Assembly (NCBI GenBank): GCA_937893605.1
Contig: CALBGG010000017.1
Span: 1-12,357 of the forward strand
Length of the DNA stretch: 12,357 bases
Origin: an uncultured Clostridia bacterium
GTDB lineage: Bacteria; Bacillota; Clostridia; Oscillospirales; Oscillospiraceae
Reading direction: 5' to 3'
Part shown: in pieces, positions 1-6,518 of the stretch
Position numbering within the stretch: position 1 is the first letter of the stretch
Layout of the letters: every line of letters starts with the position of its first letter
Translations under genes and position numbers: made by a program
Notes under the pieces: generated by a model
The model's input: only the letters and a program-made list of their open reading frames with translations
What the model was told of the DNA's origin: nothing
Database searches by the model: none

Positions 1-611
1 TGGGCATACTCAATATGCTCCTCGCACTCGCGCTGCCACAGCCTGCCGCAGCGCGAGAAAAGATCCATGCCGTACAGCAGCGTGTTTTCCTCCTCGGAAA
101 AATCCGCACGCCACAGGCAAAGCACATCATCCGTCTCGTCAACGAAAACCTCGCCGTCGAGCGCCTTCATGCTCTCCGGCGTTTTTATATCGAATATAAA
201 AAGCCCGTACGGACGCACAAAAAGATGCAGCCTGTCAAATACCGAGCCGAGCTTATCCGGAGGAATGTAGTTTATCCCGTCAAGCGAGCAATATGCCGCG
301 TCCACCGTACCGTAAAGGTCAAGCTCGGCAGCGTCCTGACAAAGATACAGCGGCATGACCTCGGCGTCCGCAGCTTTGCCGGAGGCCTGCATGAGCATAT
401 CTGGCGACGAGTCGACCGCAATCATCTCGTATCCGCGGCGCGCCATGAGCGCCGTGAGCGTTCCCGTGCCGCAGCAAAGGTCGAGAAGCGTTTTGAACTC
501 GCCGCCGTCACCGTCAAACATGGCCTTGTAGAAATCGGCAAAGTCGCCGTAGGGGATATCGCCCGTAAGCGTATCATACCACATTGACAGCGGGCCGTAG
601 GAAGCTGCCAT
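1..611 (-). CDS. Class I SAM-dependent methyltransferase, 3' end outside window
   Basis: The minus-strand frame opens at ATG 611-609 and stays open to base 1, giving 203 codons without a stop, so the C-terminus is missing. The glycine-rich SAM-binding motif I, LLDLCCGTGTLT, lies at about residues 42-53. The acidic residue ending the second strand follows as AVDSS (about 64-68), and QDAAELDL near residue 91 fits the third nucleotide-contacting loop. This is the Rossmann-type methyltransferase fold common in Firmicutes; the substrate cannot be read from the sequence. The start overlaps the stop of the upstream regulator in the arrangement TGATG, so the two are almost certainly translationally coupled and share the promoter at 945-973. 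No signal peptide is seen, so it should be cytosolic. The methyltransferase class is secure; the specific role is unknown. Confidence 0.9.
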   Translation of the reverse strand, partial: MAASYGPLSMWYDTLTGDIPYGDFADFYKAMFDGDGGEFKTLLDLCCGTGTLTALMARRGYEMIAVDSSPDMLMQASGKAADAEVMPLYLCQDAAELDLYGTVDAAYCSLDGINYIPPDKLGSVFDRLHLFVRPYGLFIFDIKTPESMKALDGEVFVDETDDVLCLWRADFSEEENTLLYGMDLFSRCGRLWQRECEEHIEYA

Positions 612-913
612 CAGTCCTTATCCTGCTGCTCGGCCAGGCGCTCGAATACTCTTTCGTATCCGTCCTTGCCGTATTGCAGAGAGCGGTTGACGCGGCTTAT
701 CGTCGCGCTGGAAGCGCCGGTCTCTGCCAGAATGTCATTATATATCATGCCCTTGGAGAGGCATACGGCGACCTGATAGCGCTGCTCCATTGCCTGAATT
801 TCTGTCACGGTGCACAGATCATCAAAGAAATCCATGCACTCCTCGACGGTCTTGAGCGTAAGTATCGCCTTATACATATCCTGATTGCGGGGCTTTCTGT
901 TAAGCTTATTCAT
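611..913 (-). CDS. TrpR-like regulator of the YerC/YecD family
   Basis: A 100-residue protein matching the YerC/YecD family of TrpR-superfamily helix-turn-helix proteins in both length and motif order. An N-terminal helical part (about residues 13-35, with TVEECMDFFDDLCT) is followed by the TrpR-type core EIQAMEQRYQVAVCLSKG (about 38-55). The DNA-reading helices are IYNDILAETGASSATISRVNRSL (about 57-79). In TrpR-family proteins this last stretch contacts operator DNA. YerC proteins are widespread in Firmicutes but their ligand and regulon are poorly defined, so I do not call it a tryptophan repressor. The start is supported by AAGGAGG 7 bases upstream of the ATG. A strong promoter lies just ahead. 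The gene is the first of a two-gene minus-strand unit with the methyltransferase. Confidence 0.9.
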   Translation of the reverse strand: MNKLNRKPRNQDMYKAILTLKTVEECMDFFDDLCTVTEIQAMEQRYQVAVCLSKGMIYNDILAETGASSATISRVNRSLQYGKDGYERVFERLAEQQDKD

Positions 914-944
914 GAGCGAACCTCCTTAGGTCAATCATATATAT

Positions 945-973
945 ATTTTACATCAACACATCACAAATGTAAA
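945..973 (-). promoter_or_regulatory. Sigma-A type promoter for the yerC-like/methyltransferase unit
   Basis: On the minus strand, TTTACA (968-973) and TAAAAT (945-950) are separated by exactly 17 bases. Each differs from consensus at one position. It lies about 30 bases ahead of the regulator start, leaving a short leader with the Shine-Dalgarno sequence. Just upstream is a small interrupted palindrome, AGCG-CTAA-CGCT (about 973-984), that could be an operator, but this is weak. Confidence 0.7.
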
Positions 974-1044
974 GCGCTAACGCTCTGAATCGTGCCCTAA
1001 TATATAAAATGGATGTAAAAGCTTTTTAAGGCGGGAATTTGTTG

Positions 1045-1073
1045 TTGATTAATATTGATAAATGTAATACAAT
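1045..1073 (+). promoter_or_regulatory. Promoter for the nfeD-SPFH operon
   Basis: TTGATT (1045-1050) and TACAAT (1068-1073) are spaced by 17 bases and lie 30 bases ahead of the chosen NfeD start. The promoter diverges from the yerC-like promoter, with about 70 bases between the two -35 boxes. No clear operator is visible between them. Confidence 0.6.
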
Positions 1074-1103
1074 AATAAACAAGATAAAATGGAGGTGAAA
1101 GCA

Positions 1104-1559
1104 ATGCCATTTGAAATGACGATGACGATGTTCTGGCTGATCGCCATGGTGTTTTTCCTCGTTGTCGAGGCGGTGACGGTCGGGCTTGTGTGCATCTGGT
1201 TTGCGGCCGGCTCGCTGGCAGCGCTGCTGAGCGCGATGCTTGATGCGCCCGTGTGGCTTCAGATCATCCTGTTTCTCATCGTTTCGGCGGTGACATTGTA
1301 TTACACAAGGCCGCTCGTCAAGAAGTATGTCAACAATAAGATCGAGCCGACCAATGCCGATGCAGTTATCGGCAAGGAGTGCCGAGTTACAGAGACGATA
1401 GATAATATCGCAGGTACCGGCGCCGTGTATGTTGACGGAAAAACATGGACGGCACGGAGCGAAAACGACGGAGAGACGATCAAGGCCGGAACACTCGTAA
1501 CGGCAAAACGTATTGACGGCGTTAAGCTAATTGTCGCATCCGCAGTAGAAGTTAAATAA
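1104..1559 (+). CDS. NfeD-like membrane protein (short form)
   Basis: A 151-residue protein of the short NfeD class. Three hydrophobic segments fill about residues 8-67, with a loop around LDAPVW. A soluble beta-rich tail from about residue 80 (AVIGKECRV... GTGAVYVDGKTWTAR... KAGTLVTAKRIDGVKLIV) matches the OB-fold domain of NfeD proteins. Short NfeD proteins lack the ClpP-like protease domain and partner with an SPFH/stomatin protein, which is exactly what follows here, 28 bases downstream. The pair is thought to organise ordered membrane microdomains. I chose ATG 1104 because GGAGGTGA (1091-1098) sits 5 bases ahead of it. An in-frame ATG at 1089 overlaps that ribosome binding site and is unlikely to be used. 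Confidence 0.9.
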   Translation: MPFEMTMTMFWLIAMVFFLVVEAVTVGLVCIWFAAGSLAALLSAMLDAPVWLQIILFLIVSAVTLYYTRPLVKKYVNNKIEPTNADAVIGKECRVTETIDNIAGTGAVYVDGKTWTARSENDGETIKAGTLVTAKRIDGVKLIVASAVEVK

Positions 1560-1587
1560 TAATCTAAGATAATCTAAGGAGAAAAAA

Positions 1588-2487
1588 ATGGAATATGTAA
1601 TTTATGTGCTGATACTTCTTGCCCTTGTTATAATTGTGAGAAATATCCGCATCGTTCAGCAGAGCAAGGTCATGATAATAGAGCGCCTGGGCAAATATCA
1701 GGCAACATGGGGTACCGGTATACATGTAAAGATCCCCTTCTTTGAAAGAGTCGCAAAGACTATCTCCCTGAAGGAGCAGGTAGCGGACTTTCCGCCTCAG
1801 CCCGTTATCACAAAGGATAACGTCACCATGCAGATAGACACCGTTATCTACTTCCAGATAACCGACCCCAAGCTGTACACCTACGGTATCGAGCACCCCA
1901 TGGTCGCTATCGAGAACCTGTCGGCAACGACTCTGCGTAACATAATCGGCGACCTCGAGCTTGACCAGTGCCTCACCAGCCGCGATCTCATAAACGGCAA
2001 AATGCGCAACATACTTGATGAAGCCACCGACCCCTGGGGCATAAAGGTCAACCGTGTTGAACTCAAGAACATCCTGCCGCCCAGAGAGATTCAGTCGGCG
2101 ATGGAAAAGCAGATGAAGGCGGAGCGTGAACGCCGTGAGGCAATCCTTCGAGCTGAGGGCGAAAAGCGCGCGGCCATCCTTGAGGCAGAGGGCGAAAAGG
2201 AGTCGGCCATCCTGCGCGCCGACGCAAAGAAGCAGCAGCAGATCCTCGAAGCGGAAGGCGAGGCCGAGGCTATCCTCAAGGTCCAGACCGCTACCGCAGA
2301 GGGTATCAAGCTCATAAACGAGTCCATGCCGAGCGATGCCGTGCTGAAGATCAAGGCTCTCGAGGCCTTTGCGGCTGCCGCGAACGGCAAGGCCACGAAG
2401 ATCATCATCCCGAGCGAGATCCAGGGTATTGCAGGTCTTGCCGAGGGCGTTGTCCAGTCCGTGAAGGACATTCCCGCAGAGAAGTAA
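1588..2487 (+). CDS. SPFH/stomatin-like membrane scaffold protein (QmcA-like)
   Basis: A 299-residue protein with one N-terminal membrane anchor (about residues 2-18). An SPFH (band 7) domain follows, recognised by GKYQATWGTGIHVKIPFF, the KEQVADFPPQPVITKDNV strand and ATTLRNIIGDLELD. From about residue 170 to 235 a long charged coiled coil repeats an EAEGEK/AILRAEG unit. It ends in a short hydrophobic tail (ALEAFAAAANGKATKIIIP) typical of stomatin-like proteins. Such proteins form ring or cage oligomers on the inner face of the membrane, scaffold membrane domains, and can modulate membrane proteases. It shares an operon with the NfeD-like gene; AAGGAG (1576-1581) lies 6 bases before the ATG. 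A rho-independent terminator closes the unit. Family assignment is firm; the client proteins are unknown. Confidence 0.93.
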   Translation: MEYVIYVLILLALVIIVRNIRIVQQSKVMIIERLGKYQATWGTGIHVKIPFFERVAKTISLKEQVADFPPQPVITKDNVTMQIDTVIYFQITDPKLYTYGIEHPMVAIENLSATTLRNIIGDLELDQCLTSRDLINGKMRNILDEATDPWGIKVNRVELKNILPPREIQSAMEKQMKAERERREAILRAEGEKRAAILEAEGEKESAILRADAKKQQQILEAEGEAEAILKVQTATAEGIKLINESMPSDAVLKIKALEAFAAAANGKATKIIIPSEIQGIAGLAEGVVQSVKDIPAEK

Positions 2488-2502
2488 GAAAAACGTTTAA
2501 TC

Positions 2503-2534
2503 AAAGACCCGACGGGGCTCCGCCGGGTCTTTTT
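2503..2534 (+). terminator. Rho-independent terminator after the SPFH gene
   Basis: The arms AGACCCGACGG and CCGCCGGGTCT form an 11-pair stem with one A-C mismatch around the loop GGCT, followed by a run of T. It begins 16 bases after the SPFH stop. The T run directly abuts the GAGG ribosome binding site of the hexokinase gene. Confidence 0.85.
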
Positions 2535-2544
2535 GAGGTATGTA

Positions 2545-3801
2545 ATGATAAAAGTAGCACAGTTTATGAAAAACCACGGCATGGATGCCGAGAGAGTCGG
2601 CCTTTCCGAATGCACAAAAGCTTTTTCAGATGCGATGTGCTCGGGACTTGCCGCGCCGCAGAAGAATATGCCCATGCTGCCGGCGTACCTGTATTCGTCG
2701 GGCAAGCTTAAAAAGGGCGAAAAAGCCGTTGTCATCGACGCGGGAGGAACGAATTTCCGCACGGCGCTCATAGGCTTCGACGGGGAAAGGGCAGTTATCG
2801 ACTGCCTTGATAAGCGCCCCATGCCGGGAGCTGCAGAGCCTGCGTCCTGGGATGAATTTATCTCCTGCGTTGCCGACTGCGTTCAGCCGCTTTTAAAACA
2901 GGCAGGCGATATAGGCTTCTGTTTTTCCTACCCTGTCGAGATAACGCCCGAGTGTGACGGTAAGGTATTGGGGCTTACAAAACAGGTTGAGATTGAGGGG
3001 GCTGTCGGCTCGTACCTCGGCGCGTCCCTGAGAGCGGAGCTTGGAAAACGCGGCGAAAAGCCGGGCAGGATCGTTGTTTTAAACGACACTCCGGCGACGT
3101 TGCTTGCCGGAAAGGCGCTCGCAAAGGGCAGCTTCGACGGATATATAGGACTCGTCGCCGGCACGGGCTGCAACACCTGCTGTGAGATTGAATGCGATAA
3201 GATAGAAAAGCTCGGGCTCACCGGCAGAGGGAAAATGCTCGTAAATCTCGAGAGCGGCTCGTTCTGCTCTTTCCCGCGCGGCGACGCCGACCTTGCAATG
3301 GATGCAGATCTCCCCGACACAGGTGAGTACATTGCCGAAAAAATGATATCCGGCCGATATCTCGGACAGGTCTGCATGTACACGCTCAAAATGGCCGCAA
3401 AAGAGGGGCTGTTTTCCGAACGTGCGACGGAGATAATCGGAAAAATGATCGAGGTTACGACACCAACCATTGATAAATGGGGCAGCGGACGCTTCCCGAA
3501 GGGCTTCAACAGCGAGGACAGAGTCAATTTGGTTTACATAATTTCAGAAATATTCGAGCGCTCGGCACGGTGCATAGCTTCCATGCTCTGCGGCATACTT
3601 GAGGTCACCGGCGCGGGCAGCTCGCGCCCCGTGTGCATCGCGGTGGACGGCTCGCTTTATTCCGAAAGCAAGCTCCTGCGCCCGGAGCTGGAGCGCTTCA
3701 TGGATGTGTACGCGGGCGAGATCATGGACAGGCGCTATGAATTTGTAAACGGCGAGAATATGAGCCTTATAGGCACGGCTGCCGCGGTGCTGCTGTCATG
3801 A
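2545..3801 (+). CDS. Hexokinase of the eukaryotic-type family
   Basis: A 418-residue sugar kinase that transfers phosphate from ATP to the C6 hydroxyl of glucose-like hexoses. The phosphate-1 motif is DAGGTNFR (about residues 65-72). The sugar-binding segment GFCFSYPVEI starts at about 124. NDTPATLL (about 180-187) places the catalytic Asp at 181. GTGCNTC (about 206-212) is the phosphate-2 region. ESGSF followed by AEKMISGRYLG resembles the late glucose-contact and helix region of yeast-type hexokinases rather than the ROK or Glk glucokinases usual in bacteria. I start at ATG 2545 because GAGG (2535-2538) is 6 bases upstream; a TTG at 2533 lies inside the terminator T run. The stop overlaps the next gene by ATGA. 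No promoter of its own is evident, so it may depend on terminator read-through or an unseen promoter. Confidence 0.9.
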   Translation: MIKVAQFMKNHGMDAERVGLSECTKAFSDAMCSGLAAPQKNMPMLPAYLYSSGKLKKGEKAVVIDAGGTNFRTALIGFDGERAVIDCLDKRPMPGAAEPASWDEFISCVADCVQPLLKQAGDIGFCFSYPVEITPECDGKVLGLTKQVEIEGAVGSYLGASLRAELGKRGEKPGRIVVLNDTPATLLAGKALAKGSFDGYIGLVAGTGCNTCCEIECDKIEKLGLTGRGKMLVNLESGSFCSFPRGDADLAMDADLPDTGEYIAEKMISGRYLGQVCMYTLKMAAKEGLFSERATEIIGKMIEVTTPTIDKWGSGRFPKGFNSEDRVNLVYIISEIFERSARCIASMLCGILEVTGAGSSRPVCIAVDGSLYSESKLLRPELERFMDVYAGEIMDRRYEFVNGENMSLIGTAAAVLLS

Positions 3802-4745
3802 AAAAAGTAAAAAGACTTATCCCTCTGATTCTGTGTCTGTGCATTGTTTTCTCCGGCTGCGCGGCGCGGGAAGAGGAGGAGAAGGACAGCTCGAAGCTGC
3901 AGATAGTGTGTACGAACTTCCCGGCCTACGATTTTGTGCGCGAGATAGCGGGGGACAGGGCGCAGATAAAGCTGCTGATAAAGCCGGGCGCGGAGGTACA
4001 CTCGTATGAGCCCGCACCGAAGGAGGTCATTGCGATACAGGAAAGCGACCTGTTTGTCTGCAACGGAGGCGAGTCGGAGGCATGGGTGGAGTCGCTTGTG
4101 GGTGAGGACGTGAACGTTCTGCGTATGATGGACTGTGTCGAGACCGTGGCCGAGAGCGGCGAGGGCATTTACGCCGCCGAGGATGAGCGCGATCACGAGC
4201 ATGACGACGGGGAAGATGAGCTCGACGAGCATGTTTGGACAACGCCGGGAAATGCGGCAAAGATATGCTATGCCCTGTGCGATAAGCTCTGTGAGGCCGA
4301 CTCCGAGAATGCAAATGAATATATGCTCAACTATGAGGTTTATAACGCAAAGCTCATGGAGCTTGACATTGAAATACGCACGACCGTATTAAACGGTGTG
4401 CGAGATACGCTCGTCTTTGCGGATAGGTTTCCGATGCGCTATTTTACGCGCGAATACGGGCTCAAATACTATGCTGCCTACCCCGGCTGCTCGTCGCAGA
4501 CCGAGCCTTCTGCGAAAACTGTTGCGTTTTTGATCGACCATGTGCGCGAGGAGAACATTCCCGCCGTTTTGTATATGGAATTTTCAAATGAAAAGATGGC
4601 CGACGTCATCTGCGAGGACACCGGATGCAAAAAGCTCCCGTTTTACTCAGCGCACAATGTAACGGCGCAGCAGTTTAAAGACGGCGTCACATATATTGAC
4701 CTCATGAGAATGAATATAGATACCCTGAAGGAGGCGCTTTACTGA
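3798..4745 (+). CDS. znuA: Zinc/manganese-type ABC transporter binding lipoprotein (ZnuA-like)
   Basis: A 315-residue cluster A-I metal-binding protein. The signal peptide ends in the lipobox FSGC, with Cys21 the lipidated residue, so the mature protein is anchored outside the membrane. Metal-site landmarks are His68 in EVHSYEP and His145 in DEHVW. They are joined by an acidic, His-containing loop (about residues 128-145, DERDHEHDDGED) like the metal-sensing loop of zinc-binding ZnuA/AdcA. Where the family usually has its third His (HxAF), this protein reads FADRFPMRYF, with Asp209 at that place. The following YYAAYPGCSSQTEPS resembles a subgroup seen in Firmicutes. It overlaps the hexokinase stop by 4 bp and is followed by its ATPase and permease. 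Zinc is the best guess; manganese is possible. Confidence 0.88.
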   Translation: MKKVKRLIPLILCLCIVFSGCAAREEEEKDSSKLQIVCTNFPAYDFVREIAGDRAQIKLLIKPGAEVHSYEPAPKEVIAIQESDLFVCNGGESEAWVESLVGEDVNVLRMMDCVETVAESGEGIYAAEDERDHEHDDGEDELDEHVWTTPGNAAKICYALCDKLCEADSENANEYMLNYEVYNAKLMELDIEIRTTVLNGVRDTLVFADRFPMRYFTREYGLKYYAAYPGCSSQTEPSAKTVAFLIDHVREENIPAVLYMEFSNEKMADVICEDTGCKKLPFYSAHNVTAQQFKDGVTYIDLMRMNIDTLKEALY

Positions 4746-4746
4746 A

Positions 4747-5451
4747 ATGGCACAGATAACATGCAAAGACCTCAGCTTTGCCTATGACGGTGAAACCGTG
4801 CTGAGCGGCATTAATTTCTCTCTCGACGCAGGTGCGTATCTGTGCATCGTCGGCGAAAACGGTTCGGGCAAAAGTACGCTCATGCGCGGTATTTTGGGGC
4901 TCAAGCAGCCGTCCTCGGGCGAGATAGTTTTTAACGATCTCAAGCCGACGGAGATAGGCTATCTCCCCCAGCAGACGCAGATACAGCGCGACTTTCCGGC
5001 ATCGGTGCGTGAGGTCGTGCTCTCCGGCAGATTAAACTCCATGCGCGGCAGGATGTTCTATAACGCCGAGGATAAGGCCGCAGCGGCAAAGAATATGGAG
5101 CGTCTCGGCATTGACGATATTGCCGATCACTGCTATCTTGAGCTGTCAGGAGGTCAGCAGCAGCGCGTTCTGCTTGCCCGTGCAATGTGCGCGACGAAAA
5201 AGCTCCTGCTGCTCGATGAGCCGGTAACGGGTCTCGACCCCGTCGCGGCAAACGAGATGTACAATCTCATTAAGCTCGTAAATCTATGCGATAACACGAG
5301 CGTCATCATGATATCGCATGATATCCATGCCGCTGTGCGCTATGCAACGCATATCCTGCACCTCGGCCGAAAGCAGCTTTTCTTCGGTACCGCCGCGCAG
5401 TACCGCGAAAGCGACCTTGCACGCAGATTCGTGGGAGGGTCGAGAGCATGA
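4747..5451 (+). CDS. znuC: Metal ABC transporter ATP-binding protein (ZnuC-like)
   Basis: A 234-residue ATPase subunit that powers the metal importer from the cytosolic side. All nucleotide-binding motifs are intact: Walker A GENGSGKST (36-44), Q-loop LPQQTQ (about 73-78), signature LSGGQQQR (133-140), Walker B LLLLDEP with catalytic Glu158, and switch His191 in ISHDIH. The length and the tail fit zinc/manganese importer ATPases. The ATG lies one base after the binding-protein stop, and the gene's own stop overlaps the permease start as ATGA, so all three subunits are translated as a coupled unit. I see nothing unusual in the motifs. Confidence 0.92.
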   Translation: MAQITCKDLSFAYDGETVLSGINFSLDAGAYLCIVGENGSGKSTLMRGILGLKQPSSGEIVFNDLKPTEIGYLPQQTQIQRDFPASVREVVLSGRLNSMRGRMFYNAEDKAAAAKNMERLGIDDIADHCYLELSGGQQQRVLLARAMCATKKLLLLDEPVTGLDPVAANEMYNLIKLVNLCDNTSVIMISHDIHAAVRYATHILHLGRKQLFFGTAAQYRESDLARRFVGGSRA

Positions 5452-6269
5452 TAGAGCTTATAAAAGAGATGTTTTCCTATCACTTCATGATCCGCGCGAT
5501 AGTCGTCGGAGTTTTGGTTTCGCTGTGCGCCGCGCTTTTGGGCGTATCGCTTGTCCTCAAGAGATATTCCATGATAGGCGACGGCCTTTCGCACGTCGGA
5601 TTCGGTGCGCTGGCGATAGCCGCGGCGGCTAATATCGCGCCGCTGTACCTGGCTGTGCCGGTGGTTATCGCGGCGGCGTTCCTGCTGCTGAGTATAAATC
5701 AGAACAGCAAAATTAAAGGAGACGCGGCGATAGCGCTCATATCATCCTCGGCGCTTGCCATAGGCGTCGTTACCGTGTCGCTGACAACGGGCATGAACAC
5801 CGACGTTTCAAACTACATGTTCGGCAGCATATTGTCCTTGAGCCGAGCCGACGCTGTCTTGAGCGTCATACTCTCCGCAGTGGTGCTTTTGATGTTCGTG
5901 CTGCTGTATCCGCGCATATTCGCCGTGACCTTTGATGAGACCTTTGCCTGCGCTACGGGCACGAGAGCGCAGCTTATAAACAGCGTCATTGCGGTGCTCA
6001 CCGCAGTCACCGTAGTTATCGGCATGCGCATGATGGGCGCGCTGCTCATATCAAGTCTCATTATCTTCCCGGCGCTGACGGCAATGCGTCTTTGCCGCAG
6101 CTTCAAAAGCGTGGTTATATGCTCCGGCATTGTTTCGGTCGTCTGCTTTATCGTCGGCATGGCTGCATCTTATGCATTCGAGCTTCCGTCCGGCGCGGCG
6201 ATAGTCATTGTTAACATCATCGCTTTTGCGGCGTTTTCTTTTGCAGCTTTACTAAAAAAGAGGTCATAA
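5448..6269 (+). CDS. znuB: Metal ABC transporter permease (ZnuB-like)
   Basis: A 273-residue integral membrane protein with about seven to eight hydrophobic segments across its whole length, the usual size for the ABC-3 permease family. Family landmarks are SLVLKRYSMIGDGLSHVGFG near the N-terminus (about residues 35-54) and MRMMGALLISSLIIFPALTAM (about 198-218), which contains the cytosolic coupling region and pore helices. It forms the membrane channel of the zinc/manganese importer with the preceding ATPase. It starts inside the ATPase stop codon (ATGA). The transcription unit ends in a hairpin terminator just downstream. No Zur-type palindrome was found anywhere near the operon, so its control is unclear. 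Confidence 0.92.
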   Translation: MIELIKEMFSYHFMIRAIVVGVLVSLCAALLGVSLVLKRYSMIGDGLSHVGFGALAIAAAANIAPLYLAVPVVIAAAFLLLSINQNSKIKGDAAIALISSSALAIGVVTVSLTTGMNTDVSNYMFGSILSLSRADAVLSVILSAVVLLMFVLLYPRIFAVTFDETFACATGTRAQLINSVIAVLTAVTVVIGMRMMGALLISSLIIFPALTAMRLCRSFKSVVICSGIVSVVCFIVGMAASYAFELPSGAAIVIVNIIAFAAFSFAALLKKRS

Positions 6270-6292
6270 AACTGTACAAAGCACATAAAAAC

Positions 6293-6326
6293 CGACTCCG
6301 AGCGTAAGAATCGGGGTCGATTTTTT
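6293..6326 (+). terminator. Rho-independent terminator of the hexokinase-znu operon
   Basis: CGACTCCGA pairs with TCGGGGTCG, a 9-pair stem with one T-G wobble around a 9-base loop, followed by six T. It lies 24 bases after the permease stop. A run of A ahead of the stem means it could also terminate transcription from the other strand. Confidence 0.85.
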
Positions 6327-6346
6327 ATGCAAAAATTCATGAAAAC

Positions 6347-6379
6347 AGTGAATATTCGCACTGAAATGAATATTATTCA
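6347..6379 (+). promoter_or_regulatory. Two ArgR/AhrC-like operator candidates upstream of the amino acid importer
   Basis: Two adjacent palindromic AT-rich sites are visible: AGTG-AATATTCG-CACT (6347-6362) and TGAATATTATTCA (6367-6379). The second is TGAAT-ATT-ATTCA, one base shorter in the centre than the enterobacterial ARG box TGAAT-N4-ATTCA. They lie 51-83 bases upstream of the -35 box, a plausible spacing for cooperative binding with the promoter-overlapping site at 6439. Assignment rests on consensus resemblance only. Confidence 0.5.
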
Positions 6380-6429
6380 CTTATAATGCGGTTTTTATAA
6401 AAAAATACGAATATTTTTTCAAAAAAGTG

Positions 6430-6458
6430 TTGACAGAAGTGAATAAAGATGCTAATAT
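6430..6458 (+). promoter_or_regulatory. Consensus sigma-A promoter of the amino acid importer operon
   Basis: A perfect -35 box TTGACA (6430-6435) is followed after exactly 17 bases by TAATAT (6453-6458). It predicts a transcript start near 6465 and a leader of about 54 bases. This is the best promoter in the window. Such strength combined with operator-like sequences suggests a gene that is highly expressed when derepressed. Confidence 0.88.
6439..6456 (+). promoter_or_regulatory. ARG-box-like operator inside the promoter spacer
   Basis: AGTGAATAAAGATGCTAA matches the Bacillus-type ARG box consensus CATGAATAAAAATKCAAK at about 13 of 18 positions. It sits between the -35 and -10 boxes, where repressor binding would block RNA polymerase. 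With the two upstream sites it suggests ArgR/AhrC repression by arginine. The match was counted by eye. Confidence 0.5.
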
Positions 6459-6518
6459 AGGCAACGTCGTAAGGAACGGCACACAAAACAGTTAAAAATT
6501 TTTTGAGAGGTATAAAAA

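Noticed and set aside
15..587. 190-codon plus-strand open frame opposite the methyltransferase
   Set aside because: The minus strand encodes a clear SAM-binding motif; the plus frame has no ribosome binding site or known motif.
1089..1103. ATG 1089 as the NfeD start
   Set aside because: It overlaps the GGAGGTGA ribosome binding site that serves ATG 1104, and has no site of its own.
2091..2822. Long minus-strand open frame opposite the SPFH and hexokinase genes
   Set aside because: Ser/Arg-rich translation without recognisable motifs, crossing a terminator and two well-supported genes on the other strand; a shadow frame.
6459..6518. Riboswitch or T-box in the leader of the amino acid importer
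   Set aside because: The leader is only about 54 bases with no conserved aptamer or T-box sequence and no terminator before the gene.
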